Positions 43,668 to 52,652 of a DNA stretch of 64,000 nt are shown here, in pieces; positions within the stretch are counted from its first letter, which is position 1; every line of letters begins with the position of its first letter. The notes under the pieces were generated by a model. The model saw nothing but the letters and a program-made list of their open reading frames with translations, did not search any database and was not told the DNA's origin. The translations under genes and the position numbers were made by a program. The DNA is from Gemmatimonadota bacterium (GTDB taxonomy: Bacteria; Gemmatimonadota; Gemmatimonadetes; Longimicrobiales; Gaopeijiaceae): the NCBI GenBank assembly GCA_016873995.1, contig VGVR01000006.1, positions 1 through 64,000 of the forward strand, in the 5' to 3' direction.

Positions 43668-45487
43668 GATCCGACCCGAAGGATCTGCTCGGCCGTCGTC
43701 TCGTCGTCGAGTGACTGACCGACGGCGAGTCGAGCGCACATGCGCCGGTAGAGCACGGAGGTGCGGGTGAGCTCGTCGTGTGTGCCCTGCGCGACTAGTC
43801 GGCCGCCGTCCAGAACGAGAATCCGCGTGGCGTCTCTGATGGTGGAAAGCCGATGCGCGATGACGATGGTGGTGTGACTGGCGCGAAGGCTGCGCAGAGA
43901 ATCGAAGATGGCGCTCTCGGAGATGGCGTCGACCGCCGACGTGGGCTCGTCCAGGATCAGGATCGGTGCGGCCTTCAGGAGCGCGCGGGCAATGCCGAGG
44001 CGCTGGCGCTCGCCGCCCGACAGCGTCGCTCCGCTCTCACGCACCTGAGTGGCGTATCCATCGGGGAGCTTCGACACGAAGTCGTGCAGGTGTGCGGCGC
44101 GCGCGGCGGCGGCGACCTCGGCGTCGGTGGCGCCGAGGCGGCCGTAGCGGATGTTGTCGGCGATCGTTCCCGCGAAGAGCACCGGCTGCTGCGGTACCAA
44201 AGCGACCTGGGCGCGCAGCGACGACAGGGAGTACCGCGCCAGCTCGAGCTCGTCGAGCAGGACGCGGCCCGAGGTCGGCTCGAAGAAGCGCGGAATGAGG
44301 CTCGCGATGGTCGTCTTGCCTGCCCCGGTCAGCCCCACCAGAGCCACCAGCTCGCCGCGTCGCGCTTCGAAGCTCACCCTCTCCAGCACGCCGCGCTCCG
44401 CGTCGTACGCGAAGCCGACGTCCTCGAAGCGAATGTGTCCCGACGTCACAGACGCATCGCGGCCGGTCGGGTCGTCGAGGACCTCGGGAGTGAGGTCGAA
44501 GATCTCCCGCACACGGCGTGCGCTCGCCACCGCCTGCTGGAGCGACCCGGCGGAGTGGGCGATGGCGGAGAGCGGATCGTACACGGCAGCGAGGTAGGCC
44601 ACGACCACGAGCAGCTGGCCGAGGGTGAGCGTGCCGCCGAGCACGTGCATCCCGCCGACGGTGAGCACGGCCGCGGTCCCGACGAGCGTGATCGCCGTGA
44701 CGGCGACGGAGAAGGTCGACTCCTGCCACGTGAGGCTCAGGCGGGCCCGCATGGTCGCGTCGCCCGAGGTCGCGAAGCGCGCCAGCTCGTGCCGCTCGCG
44801 CGTGAAGCTCTTCACCGCCGCGATCGACGAGAGCGTCTCGAATGCCCGCTCGATGAGCGTGGACTCGAGCGCTTTCACGCGCTCGGCCCGGTCGAGCATG
44901 GTGCGCGAATAGAAGCGGAGGCAGAGGAAAAGCAGCGGCGCCACCGCGAGGGCGAGCAGCGCCAGTGTCCAGTCGAGGTAGACCAGGACGGCGAACATCA
45001 CGGCCAGCTTGAGTGCCGCGACCAGGAGCGGGAAGAACCCGCCGATGATGAGGTCGTTGACGCAGTACGCGTCGGCGTCGAGCCGGTAGACGGAGTCAGC
45101 CGTGGGTGTCACCAGATGGTGGCGGAGCGGCAGCGCCTGGAGGTGTGAGAGGAGCTGCTGGCGGAGCGAGTACACGACGCGCTGGGCCACGCGCGTCTGC
45201 AGCTGGGTGTGGACCATTCGCACGAGCTCGCCCGTCAGCTGAATGAGGAGCCCTGCGAGCACCACTGCGATCAGCAGCGCCACCGCGCTTCCGGCGATCG
45301 CCTGAGGGGTGAGCGCCGCGAGCACTTCGGGGAGTGGCCGGCCACCGAGCACGTGATCGACGATCACCTGCAACGGCCAGGGTGCGAGAGCCACCAGGCC
45401 GATCTCGACGACCGACAGAGCCACGACCGCCGCCGCCTGCCTCCGGTAGGGGCGCAGGAACGCGAGCGTCCAGGCGGCGACGCTCAC
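43664..45487 (-). CDS. ABC exporter, MsbA/ABCB-type half-transporter
   Basis: 607 residues: six membrane helices (about 20-300) then an ATPase domain with Walker A VALVGLTGAGKTTIAS, signature LSGGERQRLGIARALL, Walker B ILILDEPTSAVD and H-loop IAHRLST. MsbA-type exporters pass lipids or amphiphilic products across the inner membrane as homodimers. It lies among glycosyltransferases of the cluster and overlaps both neighbours, so it most likely exports the finished or lipid-linked product. Confidence 0.93.
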   Translation of the reverse strand: MSVAAWTLAFLRPYRRQAAAVVALSVVEIGLVALAPWPLQVIVDHVLGGRPLPEVLAALTPQAIAGSAVALLIAVVLAGLLIQLTGELVRMVHTQLQTRVAQRVVYSLRQQLLSHLQALPLRHHLVTPTADSVYRLDADAYCVNDLIIGGFFPLLVAALKLAVMFAVLVYLDWTLALLALAVAPLLFLCLRFYSRTMLDRAERVKALESTLIERAFETLSSIAAVKSFTRERHELARFATSGDATMRARLSLTWQESTFSVAVTAITLVGTAAVLTVGGMHVLGGTLTLGQLLVVVAYLAAVYDPLSAIAHSAGSLQQAVASARRVREIFDLTPEVLDDPTGRDASVTSGHIRFEDVGFAYDAERGVLERVSFEARRGELVALVGLTGAGKTTIASLIPRFFEPTSGRVLLDELELARYSLSSLRAQVALVPQQPVLFAGTIADNIRYGRLGATDAEVAAAARAAHLHDFVSKLPDGYATQVRESGATLSGGERQRLGIARALLKAAPILILDEPTSAVDAISESAIFDSLRSLRASHTTIVIAHRLSTIRDATRILVLDGGRLVAQGTHDELTRTSVLYRRMCARLAVGQSLDDETTAEQILRVGS

Positions 45488-48285
45488 TCCGGTGACCTCA
45501 GCTCACGGGCTGCGACGGCGCCGTCGCCGGCGCGCCGGCGAGTCGGCTCCAACCGAGGCTCGTGCATCCGCTCGGGCGGCGACGGGGGCGTGGGAGCTTG
45601 CGCCCCCGCGGGAGTCGGGTGCGCCGCGGGGCGCGCGACACCGACCGCCGCCCCGCCGGCGCGCGGCAGCTTCTTCAACCCGGCACCCTCAGTGACGCGC
45701 TCGACCGCGAGCTCCAGCACCGACGCACCGCGTACCACCTGCCACGCGGCCCACGCGCCGATCGCGGCGATGCCCAGGGCCGATACCACCAACGTCTCGA
45801 TCGGATCGTAGATGAAGACAGACGCGCTCATGCCGCCCACGACGACCACCGCCAAGGTGGCTCCGCGCAGTGTGCCGACGAACGACGGCCGCAACCGACT
45901 GCGGACGCGCAGCATGCACGCGCCGTGCTGGTGCTCCTCGAGCACAGTCTGCACGTGCAGCCAGGCCCACCTGCCGACGCCCACGCTGAGATCGCGATCT
46001 GCCCGCCATCCCTCGTCCACGTCCACGACCTGCGGTGGCCGGGCTGCCCGCAACACGCTCACGAGCTCGGTGAGAATCTTGGTAGGCGATACCCACGCCT
46101 CGCTCCAAAAGGAGGTCTCGACCCCGCCGCGACTCACGAGCCGCAAGGCGCCGAGTACGTCGCGCAGCGTTGGCCTCGACACTTTCCAAGGATGACCCGT
46201 GCGGTGCTTCGGCGTGACCGCGTGCGGACGCGACATCCCACGCAGCCTGCCCGCGAAGCGCGCCATCGGCTGCAGCACGTGTAGCCAGGAGATGAGCAGG
46301 CGGTACTGCAGTCGACTGCGCCGGGGCGAACGCCCCAGAATCGTCGGCAGTCCGTACAGGTTCGATCGCCAGGCCAGCTGAAGGCAGCGTCCAATCGTGA
46401 TCGCGCCGCCCACCGTCCCGGCGATGAGGGGGAGCCAGGCCGCGTCCATGCCAGCGAGCGGCCCGAAGAAGCCGATCAGGAAAAGCACCGCGGATGCGAC
46501 CATCCACAGGGGCGAGTGCGGGAGCCAACGCCAGCCGTTCCCCTGGGTGCTGTAGACCGACGGGAACGCCGCGGTGCCCCACACCCCCGTGTTGACGCGC
46601 TGATCCGAGCCGCCGCGCATGAACGGAAGCGGACTGTAGATACGCCCCCGCCAAACCAAATGGCCGCCGAGGAATTTCTCGGGGTGATGGGCGTCGAGCC
46701 AAGCCTCCGCCTCCCCGTACCCCACTTGCTGGCGCCAATACGAGCGCACGCTCGAGCGATGGCGGTGCCAGACCAGGGCCCCCGGCGCGAAGCCGATCTC
46801 CTGCTTGCGGGCCTGCAGTCGCCAGCAGATGTCCACGTCGTCGCCGGCGCGTACGTAGACCGGGTTGAAGCCGTCGATGGCCAGCAGCGCGTCACGGCGG
46901 AAGGCCATGTTGCACCCGGGCACGTGCTCGGCGACGCGGTCGTCGAGCATGACGTGGACGGGGCCGCCCGGCGCGCGCGCCACGCACTGCGACACCCACG
47001 GGTCATCAGACGGCACCACGTTGGGGCCGCCCACGCCGACGACGTGCGAGCTGAGAAACGGCTGCACGAGGTAGGTCAGCCAGTCGGCATCGACGCGCAC
47101 GTCGGCGTCGGTGTAGGCCACGATCTCGCCACCAGCGGCGGCCAGGCCCACGTTGCGCGCGGCGCTCAGGCCGCCGTTCGGCACGTCGATGACGCGGGCA
47201 CGCGGGTGGCGGCGCGCGATGTCGCCCGTCGCGTCTCGCGACCCATCATTGACGACGATGATCTCGTAGTCCGGGTAGGTGAGTTGCTCGAGCGACGTGA
47301 GGCACTCGTCCGTTGTGGCCTCGGCGTCGTACGCGCACACGACGACCGACACTCTGGGCCAAGCCGCTCGGGCGGCGGCAGGGAATGGCACGTCGGCGAG
47401 CGTGCGGCTCACGGCGGCGAGCGCTGGCTTGGGCTGACGCTCTCCGTCCACGAGACCGAACGCCCAATCCTCCACGTGCGAGCCGCCGCGCCACCACTCG
47501 TCCGTCCACGAGTAGGCAACTGCGCCGCACGCGCCCTCCTCGAATGCGACGCGGATGTGGCCAGCGGTGATCGATGCCTGCCCGTCGAGTCCCTCACGGA
47601 TGCTGTCGCCGCCGGCTTCGGCGAGCAGAAGCGGCCGCGACCCGGCCAGGTGCTGCAGTCGCGCGAGATATCCGCGCAGATCGGGTGCGCGGTGCAGATA
47701 GACGTTGAACGCACAGATGTCGAACGTCTCGAGGTCGAGGTAGTCGGTGGGCGGGAAGTTGACGTACGTGAGCAGGCTCTCCGGCGCCGCGCTCTTCACC
47801 TCGTCGTAGAGGTCGCGCAGGAATCGCTCGATGCGGCGGGCGCCGTACCAACGGACGAGCCCTGGCGGAATCTCGTTGCCGAGTGCGAAGAGCAGCGCCG
47901 ACTGACGCGCGGCGCCGGCCTTCACCGCCGACACCGCGTCGCTGCGGATGCGGCGCACCAGCTTGCGGTCGTCGAGGAACGCGATGTGCTGCGGCCACGC
48001 GAGCCCCGCCAGCACCCGGAGCCCATGCTTGTCCGCCATGTCCCAAACGACCGTCGAAGGCGCAGTGTACGTGCGCACCGTATTGATCCCCGCGCCGGCC
48101 ATGAGCGCGAAGTCCTGGTCGACCCGCTGCGCACGCGGGAACTGGGCGCCGTCCAGGTCAGGTGCAAACGTTCCGTAGGCCACGCCCTTGATCAGGAAGC
48201 GCTGGCCAGAGACCTCGAGGAACTTTCCGTCCACCCTGGCGCGGCCCACGGACGCCGCTCGGTCACCCTGCCTGGGCTCTGTCAT
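45484..48285 (-). CDS. Glycoside hydrolase and GT2 glycosyltransferase fusion
   Basis: 933 residues in one open frame. Residues about 1-300 form a clan A-type glycosidase barrel (FLIKGVAYGTF; acid/base Glu in LFALGNEIP; nucleophile Glu in LLAEAGGDS). From about 315 a GT2 domain follows (VSVVVCAYDAEATTDECL, YTDADVRVDADW, ACG-free RRDALLAIDGFN), then membrane segments near 595-640 and 840-870. Joining a sugar-cleaving or transglycosylating domain to a processive-type transferase in one membrane protein is uncommon. It could extend or remodel a glycan on the inner membrane. Confidence 0.9.
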   Translation of the reverse strand: MTEPRQGDRAASVGRARVDGKFLEVSGQRFLIKGVAYGTFAPDLDGAQFPRAQRVDQDFALMAGAGINTVRTYTAPSTVVWDMADKHGLRVLAGLAWPQHIAFLDDRKLVRRIRSDAVSAVKAGAARQSALLFALGNEIPPGLVRWYGARRIERFLRDLYDEVKSAAPESLLTYVNFPPTDYLDLETFDICAFNVYLHRAPDLRGYLARLQHLAGSRPLLLAEAGGDSIREGLDGQASITAGHIRVAFEEGACGAVAYSWTDEWWRGGSHVEDWAFGLVDGERQPKPALAAVSRTLADVPFPAAARAAWPRVSVVVCAYDAEATTDECLTSLEQLTYPDYEIIVVNDGSRDATGDIARRHPRARVIDVPNGGLSAARNVGLAAAGGEIVAYTDADVRVDADWLTYLVQPFLSSHVVGVGGPNVVPSDDPWVSQCVARAPGGPVHVMLDDRVAEHVPGCNMAFRRDALLAIDGFNPVYVRAGDDVDICWRLQARKQEIGFAPGALVWHRHRSSVRSYWRQQVGYGEAEAWLDAHHPEKFLGGHLVWRGRIYSPLPFMRGGSDQRVNTGVWGTAAFPSVYSTQGNGWRWLPHSPLWMVASAVLFLIGFFGPLAGMDAAWLPLIAGTVGGAITIGRCLQLAWRSNLYGLPTILGRSPRRSRLQYRLLISWLHVLQPMARFAGRLRGMSRPHAVTPKHRTGHPWKVSRPTLRDVLGALRLVSRGGVETSFWSEAWVSPTKILTELVSVLRAARPPQVVDVDEGWRADRDLSVGVGRWAWLHVQTVLEEHQHGACMLRVRSRLRPSFVGTLRGATLAVVVVGGMSASVFIYDPIETLVVSALGIAAIGAWAAWQVVRGASVLELAVERVTEGAGLKKLPRAGGAAVGVARPAAHPTPAGAQAPTPPSPPERMHEPRLEPTRRRAGDGAVAARELRSPE

Positions 48286-48319
48286 CTCACTACTCCGTGG
48301 CGGGCGACGATCCCGCCGC

Positions 48320-49453
48320 CTACGGCTCGATACCCGAAGCGCGCTGCGAGATCATGTCCGTCAGCCAGTGACCGGAGCGATCTACTTTGGCCTGGACGTA
48401 CCGCAGGTTGTGGCGGTTGATGCCGCCGAAGATCGGTGTGCGCGCGGCGACCTGGATGCCGCTCTCCTCCAGCGCACGCACCTTCTGCGGGTTGTTCGTG
48501 AGCAGCTCCACGCGCCGCACCCCGAGGTGGTGGAGGATGCCCACGGCGGCCTCGTAGCGCCGCCCGTCCTCGCCGAAGCCGAGCACGCCATCCGCATCGA
48601 TGGTGTCGAGCCCAGCCTCCTGCAGTGTGTACGCTCTGATCTTGTTGCCGAGGCCGATTCCGCGGCCTTCCTGGGCGAGATAGACCAGCACCCCTCCCCC
48701 TTGGCGCTTGATGTAATCGAGGCTGCCGCGCAACTGCTCGCCGCAGTCGCACCGCATGCTGCCGAAGAGGTCGCCGGTCAGGCAGGCCGAGTGGAGTCGG
48801 GCAGGAACCGGGTCCGGCCAGGCCTCGCGCGGACCGATCAGGACCGCGACGTGCTCGAGCAGCCCACCTCCCTCGCGGAAGAAGACGATGCGGGAGTTCT
48901 CCGCGACCGCGAGCGGCACAGGTGCCTCGGCGACAGGGCGCACGTCAGCGGCGGTGCCGCCCTCGGCGCGCTCGACCTCGTCGGCGGAGACGTCGAGGAC
49001 CACCCCCTCGCGGAGCCAACGCTCCAGCTGCGCGGAGCCCGGCGCCAACTCCACCGCCACGATGGCGGGGAGGAGGCCACCGAGGCGGACCAGGGTCAGT
49101 CCGGCCGTCTGGGCACGGGACGCCGGTGAGGCGCCGCGCCCCATGCCCGAGCTCGGCCGAGGCGTGCGCCGGTCGGCCGCGAGCGCGAGGATCGTCTCCG
49201 GTCGTTCCTCTGCCGCAAGCTCCAAGCTGATGTTTGCGCCGCCCTCGTGTGGGCGCAGGCCCATCGCCCGGCCGCGATGGGCGGTCACGACGAGTCGCAG
49301 AGGTTCATCGAAGGAGCGGAGCTGGTCGAAGCTCCCGACGCCCAAGCCCTCTACCGCCGCGACGAGAGCCCGCGGACGATCCGGTCCATCCGTGATGCAG
49401 AGGACGCGCCCCTGCCGGAGCTCGAAGACTCCCCGTTCCGCTTTGTGTGCCAT
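48320..49453 (-). CDS. GTP cyclohydrolase II with degenerate RibB domain
   Basis: 377 residues. The C-terminal half is a full GTP cyclohydrolase II: zinc cysteines in CLTGDLFGSMRCDCGEQL, then AQEGRGIGLGNKIRAY and TNNPQKVRALEESGI. It opens GTP to the diaminopyrimidine phosphate that also starts riboflavin synthesis. The N-terminal ~170 residues have the length and hydrophobic pattern of DHBP synthase (RibB) but lack its acidic metal motif (ITDGPDRPRALV stands there), so they are probably inactive. No ribE, ribH or RibD deaminase lies nearby: this copy seems devoted to the cluster and is its likely committing step. Confidence 0.93.
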   Translation of the reverse strand: MAHKAERGVFELRQGRVLCITDGPDRPRALVAAVEGLGVGSFDQLRSFDEPLRLVVTAHRGRAMGLRPHEGGANISLELAAEERPETILALAADRRTPRPSSGMGRGASPASRAQTAGLTLVRLGGLLPAIVAVELAPGSAQLERWLREGVVLDVSADEVERAEGGTAADVRPVAEAPVPLAVAENSRIVFFREGGGLLEHVAVLIGPREAWPDPVPARLHSACLTGDLFGSMRCDCGEQLRGSLDYIKRQGGGVLVYLAQEGRGIGLGNKIRAYTLQEAGLDTIDADGVLGFGEDGRRYEAAVGILHHLGVRRVELLTNNPQKVRALEESGIQVAARTPIFGGINRHNLRYVQAKVDRSGHWLTDMISQRASGIEP

Positions 49454-49607
49454 TCGCCCCGGTGGTTATCGTTGGCCGAGAGGGGCCCGAAACCGGGTGT
49501 CGTGGGGCGGCAAGCCTGGAATGGCGATCATGGCGGGCAGGTCGTCCCCGACCGGTTCAGGCACTGGCGGGCGCTCGAGGCGCCCGTGGACTCCGGCCGG
49601 TGAGGTG

Positions 49608-51212
49608 ATGGTCAGGCTCGTTTGCGCGTGGATGCTTGTCAATGGGCTGATCCTGGCGCCTTCCTGGATCCCGGCGGCGGTCCATGGCTACCCCCTTCCG
49701 TGGGCTTCGGTCGAGGCTGCACTCCTGGTCGGTGCGGCCGCGCTGCTTCCCCGTCGTCGCTGGAGCGTAGCTCTCGTGTGGGTCGTTTCCTGCGGGCTCG
49801 TTCTGCTGGCGATGGCGCTCTTCGCCGACGTGGTCTTCTTCGAGAGCCTCGGGAGGCCGCTCGACCTGTCCCTCGACCTGTATCTGTTGGACGCCGTGTG
49901 GCGGCTCAGCGTCGGCAACCTCGGGCTCGCGAAGACCGTCCTCTGGTTCGTGGCCGTCATCTTCGCCGCCGGACTCGGCGTGGCCGGGACCGGGTGGCTA
50001 CTCGCGCCGACCAAGTCCGACGCCAGCCCGTCACGCCCCGGCGCGGTTCGTCGCGTGGCCGTCGGCCTCGCGTCGGGAGCGGTGCTCGCGGGCCTCGTGG
50101 GCTTCGTCGCGCCTCCCATCGCAGTCCGGTTCCCAGCGCCCGGTGCCAGTTTCCTGCGCGCGCAAGTCGGCCAGGTGCGTGCACGCCGGGCGGAGCGCGT
50201 GGCGTTCGACGCGGAGCTGGCAGCGGACCCGCGGGCGTTCGCGGAGCTGCCGGGGCTCCTCGCACGCCTGGAGGGTCGGAGCGTGGCGCTCGTCTATCTC
50301 GAATCCTACGGGATGGCAACGCTCGAGGACCCGCAATTCGGGGCGGTCGTGCGCCCGCTCCTCGACTCGGCGAGCACCCGCTTGGAAGCCGCTGGCATTC
50401 GCATGCTGACTGGCTCGCTCGTCTCGCCCACGCTCGGCGGTCAGTCGTGGTACGCCCATGGAACCATGCTGAGCGGCCTCTGGCTCGAGAATCAGCTGCG
50501 CTACCAGCTGCTCCTCACGAGCGACCGTGAGACCCTCATCGACGACTTCCGGCGTGCCGGATACCGCACGGCCACCGTCATGCCCGCGATCACCACACCC
50601 TGGCCGGAAGCAGTGCGCATAGGCTACGACGAGGTTCATACCGCTCAGAACATGCCCTATGCGGGGCCGCAATTCTACTGGGTGACCATGCCCGATCAGT
50701 TCACCTGGTCGTTTCTAGGTGCGCTCCTGCGCGAGGCGCAGAGTCCGCTCTTCGTCGAAGTAGGGATGGTGAGCAGCCATGCGCCGTGGACGCCGGTCGT
50801 GCCGCTCGTCGACTGGGACGCAGTGGGAGACGGATCCGCGTTCGAGGCGCACCGCGTGGAGGGAGAGCCACCAGAGAACGTCTGGTGGGACGTGGACTCC
50901 CTGCGCGTCAATTACGCGCAGTCCATGGTCTACTCGCTCGAGGCGATGACGCAGTTCGCGGAGCGGTACCTGGACGACAGGACGCTTCTGATCGTGGCCG
51001 GAGACCACCAGGCCGCCCCCTGGGTGACCGGCTCAGCCGAGCCCGACGTGCCTGTGCACGTGTTTGCGCGCGACGCCGAAGTGCTGGAACCGTTCCGGGA
51101 GCTGGGCTTCGTCGAGGGACCCTTGCCGGATCCGGCCCGCCCACCCCGTCGCATGGACGAGTTCCGCGGGTGGTTCGTGGGGGCGTACAGCGGGGGGAGC
51201 GCTATTCGGTGA
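49608..51212 (+). CDS. Membrane sulfatase/LTA-synthase-like phosphotransferase
   Basis: 534 residues from ATG 49608 after GAGGTG. Four or five membrane helices (to about residue 165) lead to an alkaline-phosphatase-superfamily domain: ALVYLESYGMATLEDP (metal site), SPTLGGQSWYAHGTMLSGLW (nucleophile region), MVSSHAPWTPVVPL, and IVAGDHQAAPW (metal site). Relatives transfer phosphoglycerol or phosphoethanolamine to lipids and glycans outside the cell. It diverges from the cyclohydrolase II gene across 154 bases and probably belongs to the cluster. Confidence 0.85.
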   Translation: MVRLVCAWMLVNGLILAPSWIPAAVHGYPLPWASVEAALLVGAAALLPRRRWSVALVWVVSCGLVLLAMALFADVVFFESLGRPLDLSLDLYLLDAVWRLSVGNLGLAKTVLWFVAVIFAAGLGVAGTGWLLAPTKSDASPSRPGAVRRVAVGLASGAVLAGLVGFVAPPIAVRFPAPGASFLRAQVGQVRARRAERVAFDAELAADPRAFAELPGLLARLEGRSVALVYLESYGMATLEDPQFGAVVRPLLDSASTRLEAAGIRMLTGSLVSPTLGGQSWYAHGTMLSGLWLENQLRYQLLLTSDRETLIDDFRRAGYRTATVMPAITTPWPEAVRIGYDEVHTAQNMPYAGPQFYWVTMPDQFTWSFLGALLREAQSPLFVEVGMVSSHAPWTPVVPLVDWDAVGDGSAFEAHRVEGEPPENVWWDVDSLRVNYAQSMVYSLEAMTQFAERYLDDRTLLIVAGDHQAAPWVTGSAEPDVPVHVFARDAEVLEPFRELGFVEGPLPDPARPPRRMDEFRGWFVGAYSGGSAIR

Positions 51213-51681
51213 CGCCGGGGTCAGAGACCCTCGGGACTATGCCGCCATGCCTCCCGAAGGGGCACCACCCGCTGCTTCTCGAGCGAGCGGTCTGCCATCG
51301 GAACCACGAAGTGCCGCCCATAGAGGTTCTCCCGACAGCCGCGCCCGACCTCCTCCTGACTGCCCCCTGACCTGGGCGCGGGGCACCTTGGGTGGCCGCG
51401 ACCCCATCTCGCAGGGGCGCCCCGACCGACTCTCTCCCGGGCGGGCGCCCCGCGGGGAAATCCGCGGCGAAGATGCGCCCCCGGCCTATCGGTTCGGGGG
51501 CGCACTCATTTGCGGGGGTCACGCAGACCAAGCGACCGATGGGCGATGAGCGGCGTGCCGTGTGCGACGTTGCGGGGCCGACCTCCCCCCACCAACCCGG
51601 ATTAGGCCCTGCGTGCTCACCCTCTACGACATGCTTGGCGAGATGATGAGCACGCAGGGACGCTTCGGCAGTCCCTGAGAC
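51213..51681. other. Gene-free stretch with two inverted repeats
   Basis: No convincing gene. It holds a hairpin TGCGCCCCCG/CGGGGGCGCA (51474-51504) and a 12-bp perfect inverted repeat CCTGCGTGCTCA/TGAGCACGCAGG (51608-51619 and 51647-51658) separated by 27 bases, just beyond the end of the interrupted lipoprotein gene on the minus strand. Frames here are proline/arginine-rich and unsupported. Confidence 0.55.
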
Positions 51682-52404
51682 CTATGGGTTGTACGTGATC
51701 GTGCGATTCGAGAGCGCCTGGCCCGTGTGCGTCGGTCCGGGGCCAAAGTCGTCGAAGAGGATGGTCCCCGTCCCGTTCGTCGAATAGGCGGAGTAGTTGT
51801 TCTGGAGCGCCACGTACCTGTCATTCGTGTGGGTGCCGTTGAACACGCCTACCAGGATGTCCTCGCTGAGGACCGTGCCGTACTGGACCGTGATCCTGCC
51901 GCTCGCCTCGAGCGTCGCCGTCGCCGTGTTGGTCCAGGCGTCGATGTCGTTGTCCTGGAGTTGATTGTAGGTGACGACGAAGCGGTCGGAGCACGACTGA
52001 TACTTCATCTGGTTGGGACGCGCGGTCGAGGTCACGTTGTCTCCCGCATCGAGGTCGCCCCAGAAGAACGCGATCCCGGGGGATGTGACGTCGGCAGCCG
52101 CGACGTCGTAGTCTCCCTCGCCCGCTCCGAACGTCATGCCGCCGTTCGTGTTCAAGAACACGCTGGTGTACTGGGCTCCGAATCACGAAAACGTGAATCC
52201 ACCTGCGAAGGCGACCTGGAGAAAAGAGTCGTCCACATCCGCGAAAGGCGAGGTCGCGTCGCTGACCGGTGTCGGGAAGAGGTTCACCTCGGGGTCGCAG
52301 GTGGACACGTCCGTGGGGGAATCTCCCCCACATGCCGCGAGTGCAGTTGCGGAGAGCGTGAGCGCAGCGCTCAAGCTCGTCCGGCGGTTCGAAGTTCCGA
52401 ACAT
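51682..52404 (-). pseudogene. Nidogen-like lipoprotein interrupted by an in-frame TGA
   Basis: One frame of 240 codons: a lipoprotein signal (LSATALAACGG), then text ending SFLQVAFAGGFTFS, a TGA at 52183-52185, and directly in the same frame FGAQYTSVFLNTNGGMTF, continuing to a proper stop at 51682. The sequence around the stop matches the start of a NIDO-type extracellular beta domain (FxFxxFGxxYxxxxxxxNG), so the two halves were one protein. The change could be a single-base nonsense mutation or a sequence error. It would be a surface adhesion or matrix protein. Confidence 0.7.
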
Positions 52405-52652
52405 GGTCCCTCCAGGGCTCGAGTCAGAGGGGCTGACATGAGAAACGGCTGCCCCTGGACCAATCCTAATCGATGCGCAGGTGGGTCACCACGCGGCCAG
52501 CGAGAGCCTGTATCGATCTCCTCCGCGGTGCGATCTTGGAGGGATACGTGGATCAGCGTTGTGGCGACTGCACCCGACGCGGCGGATATGCCCTGCGTAA
52601 CTTGGGTGTCCGCTCGAAGTCGTCGGTCGACTCCGACCGTAATGCCGGAGCC
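52405..52652. other. Intergenic region after actD
   Basis: About 250 bases without a credible frame. The place where actE and actF usually follow actD is empty here; no remnant of a CxxCH motif or membrane helix is visible in any frame. Confidence 0.5.

Noticed and set aside
46516-48420. Plus-strand frame of 634 codons
   Set aside because: Antisense to the glycoside hydrolase-GT2 gene; rich in Arg, Val and His with no motif.
49454-49607. FMN riboswitch ahead of the cyclohydrolase II gene
   Set aside because: The conserved RFN stems are not recognisable in the 154-base divergent region.
51202-51531. Minus-strand frame of 109 codons in the gap after the sulfatase gene
   Set aside because: Composition is Arg/Gly/Pro-rich without ribosome site or family resemblance, and it contains strong hairpins.
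4118-52185. TGA recoded as a sense codon in this organism
   Set aside because: Most genes here end in TGA with ATGA or GTGA couplings to the next gene, so TGA is a stop; three interrupted genes are better explained by decay or sequence errors.
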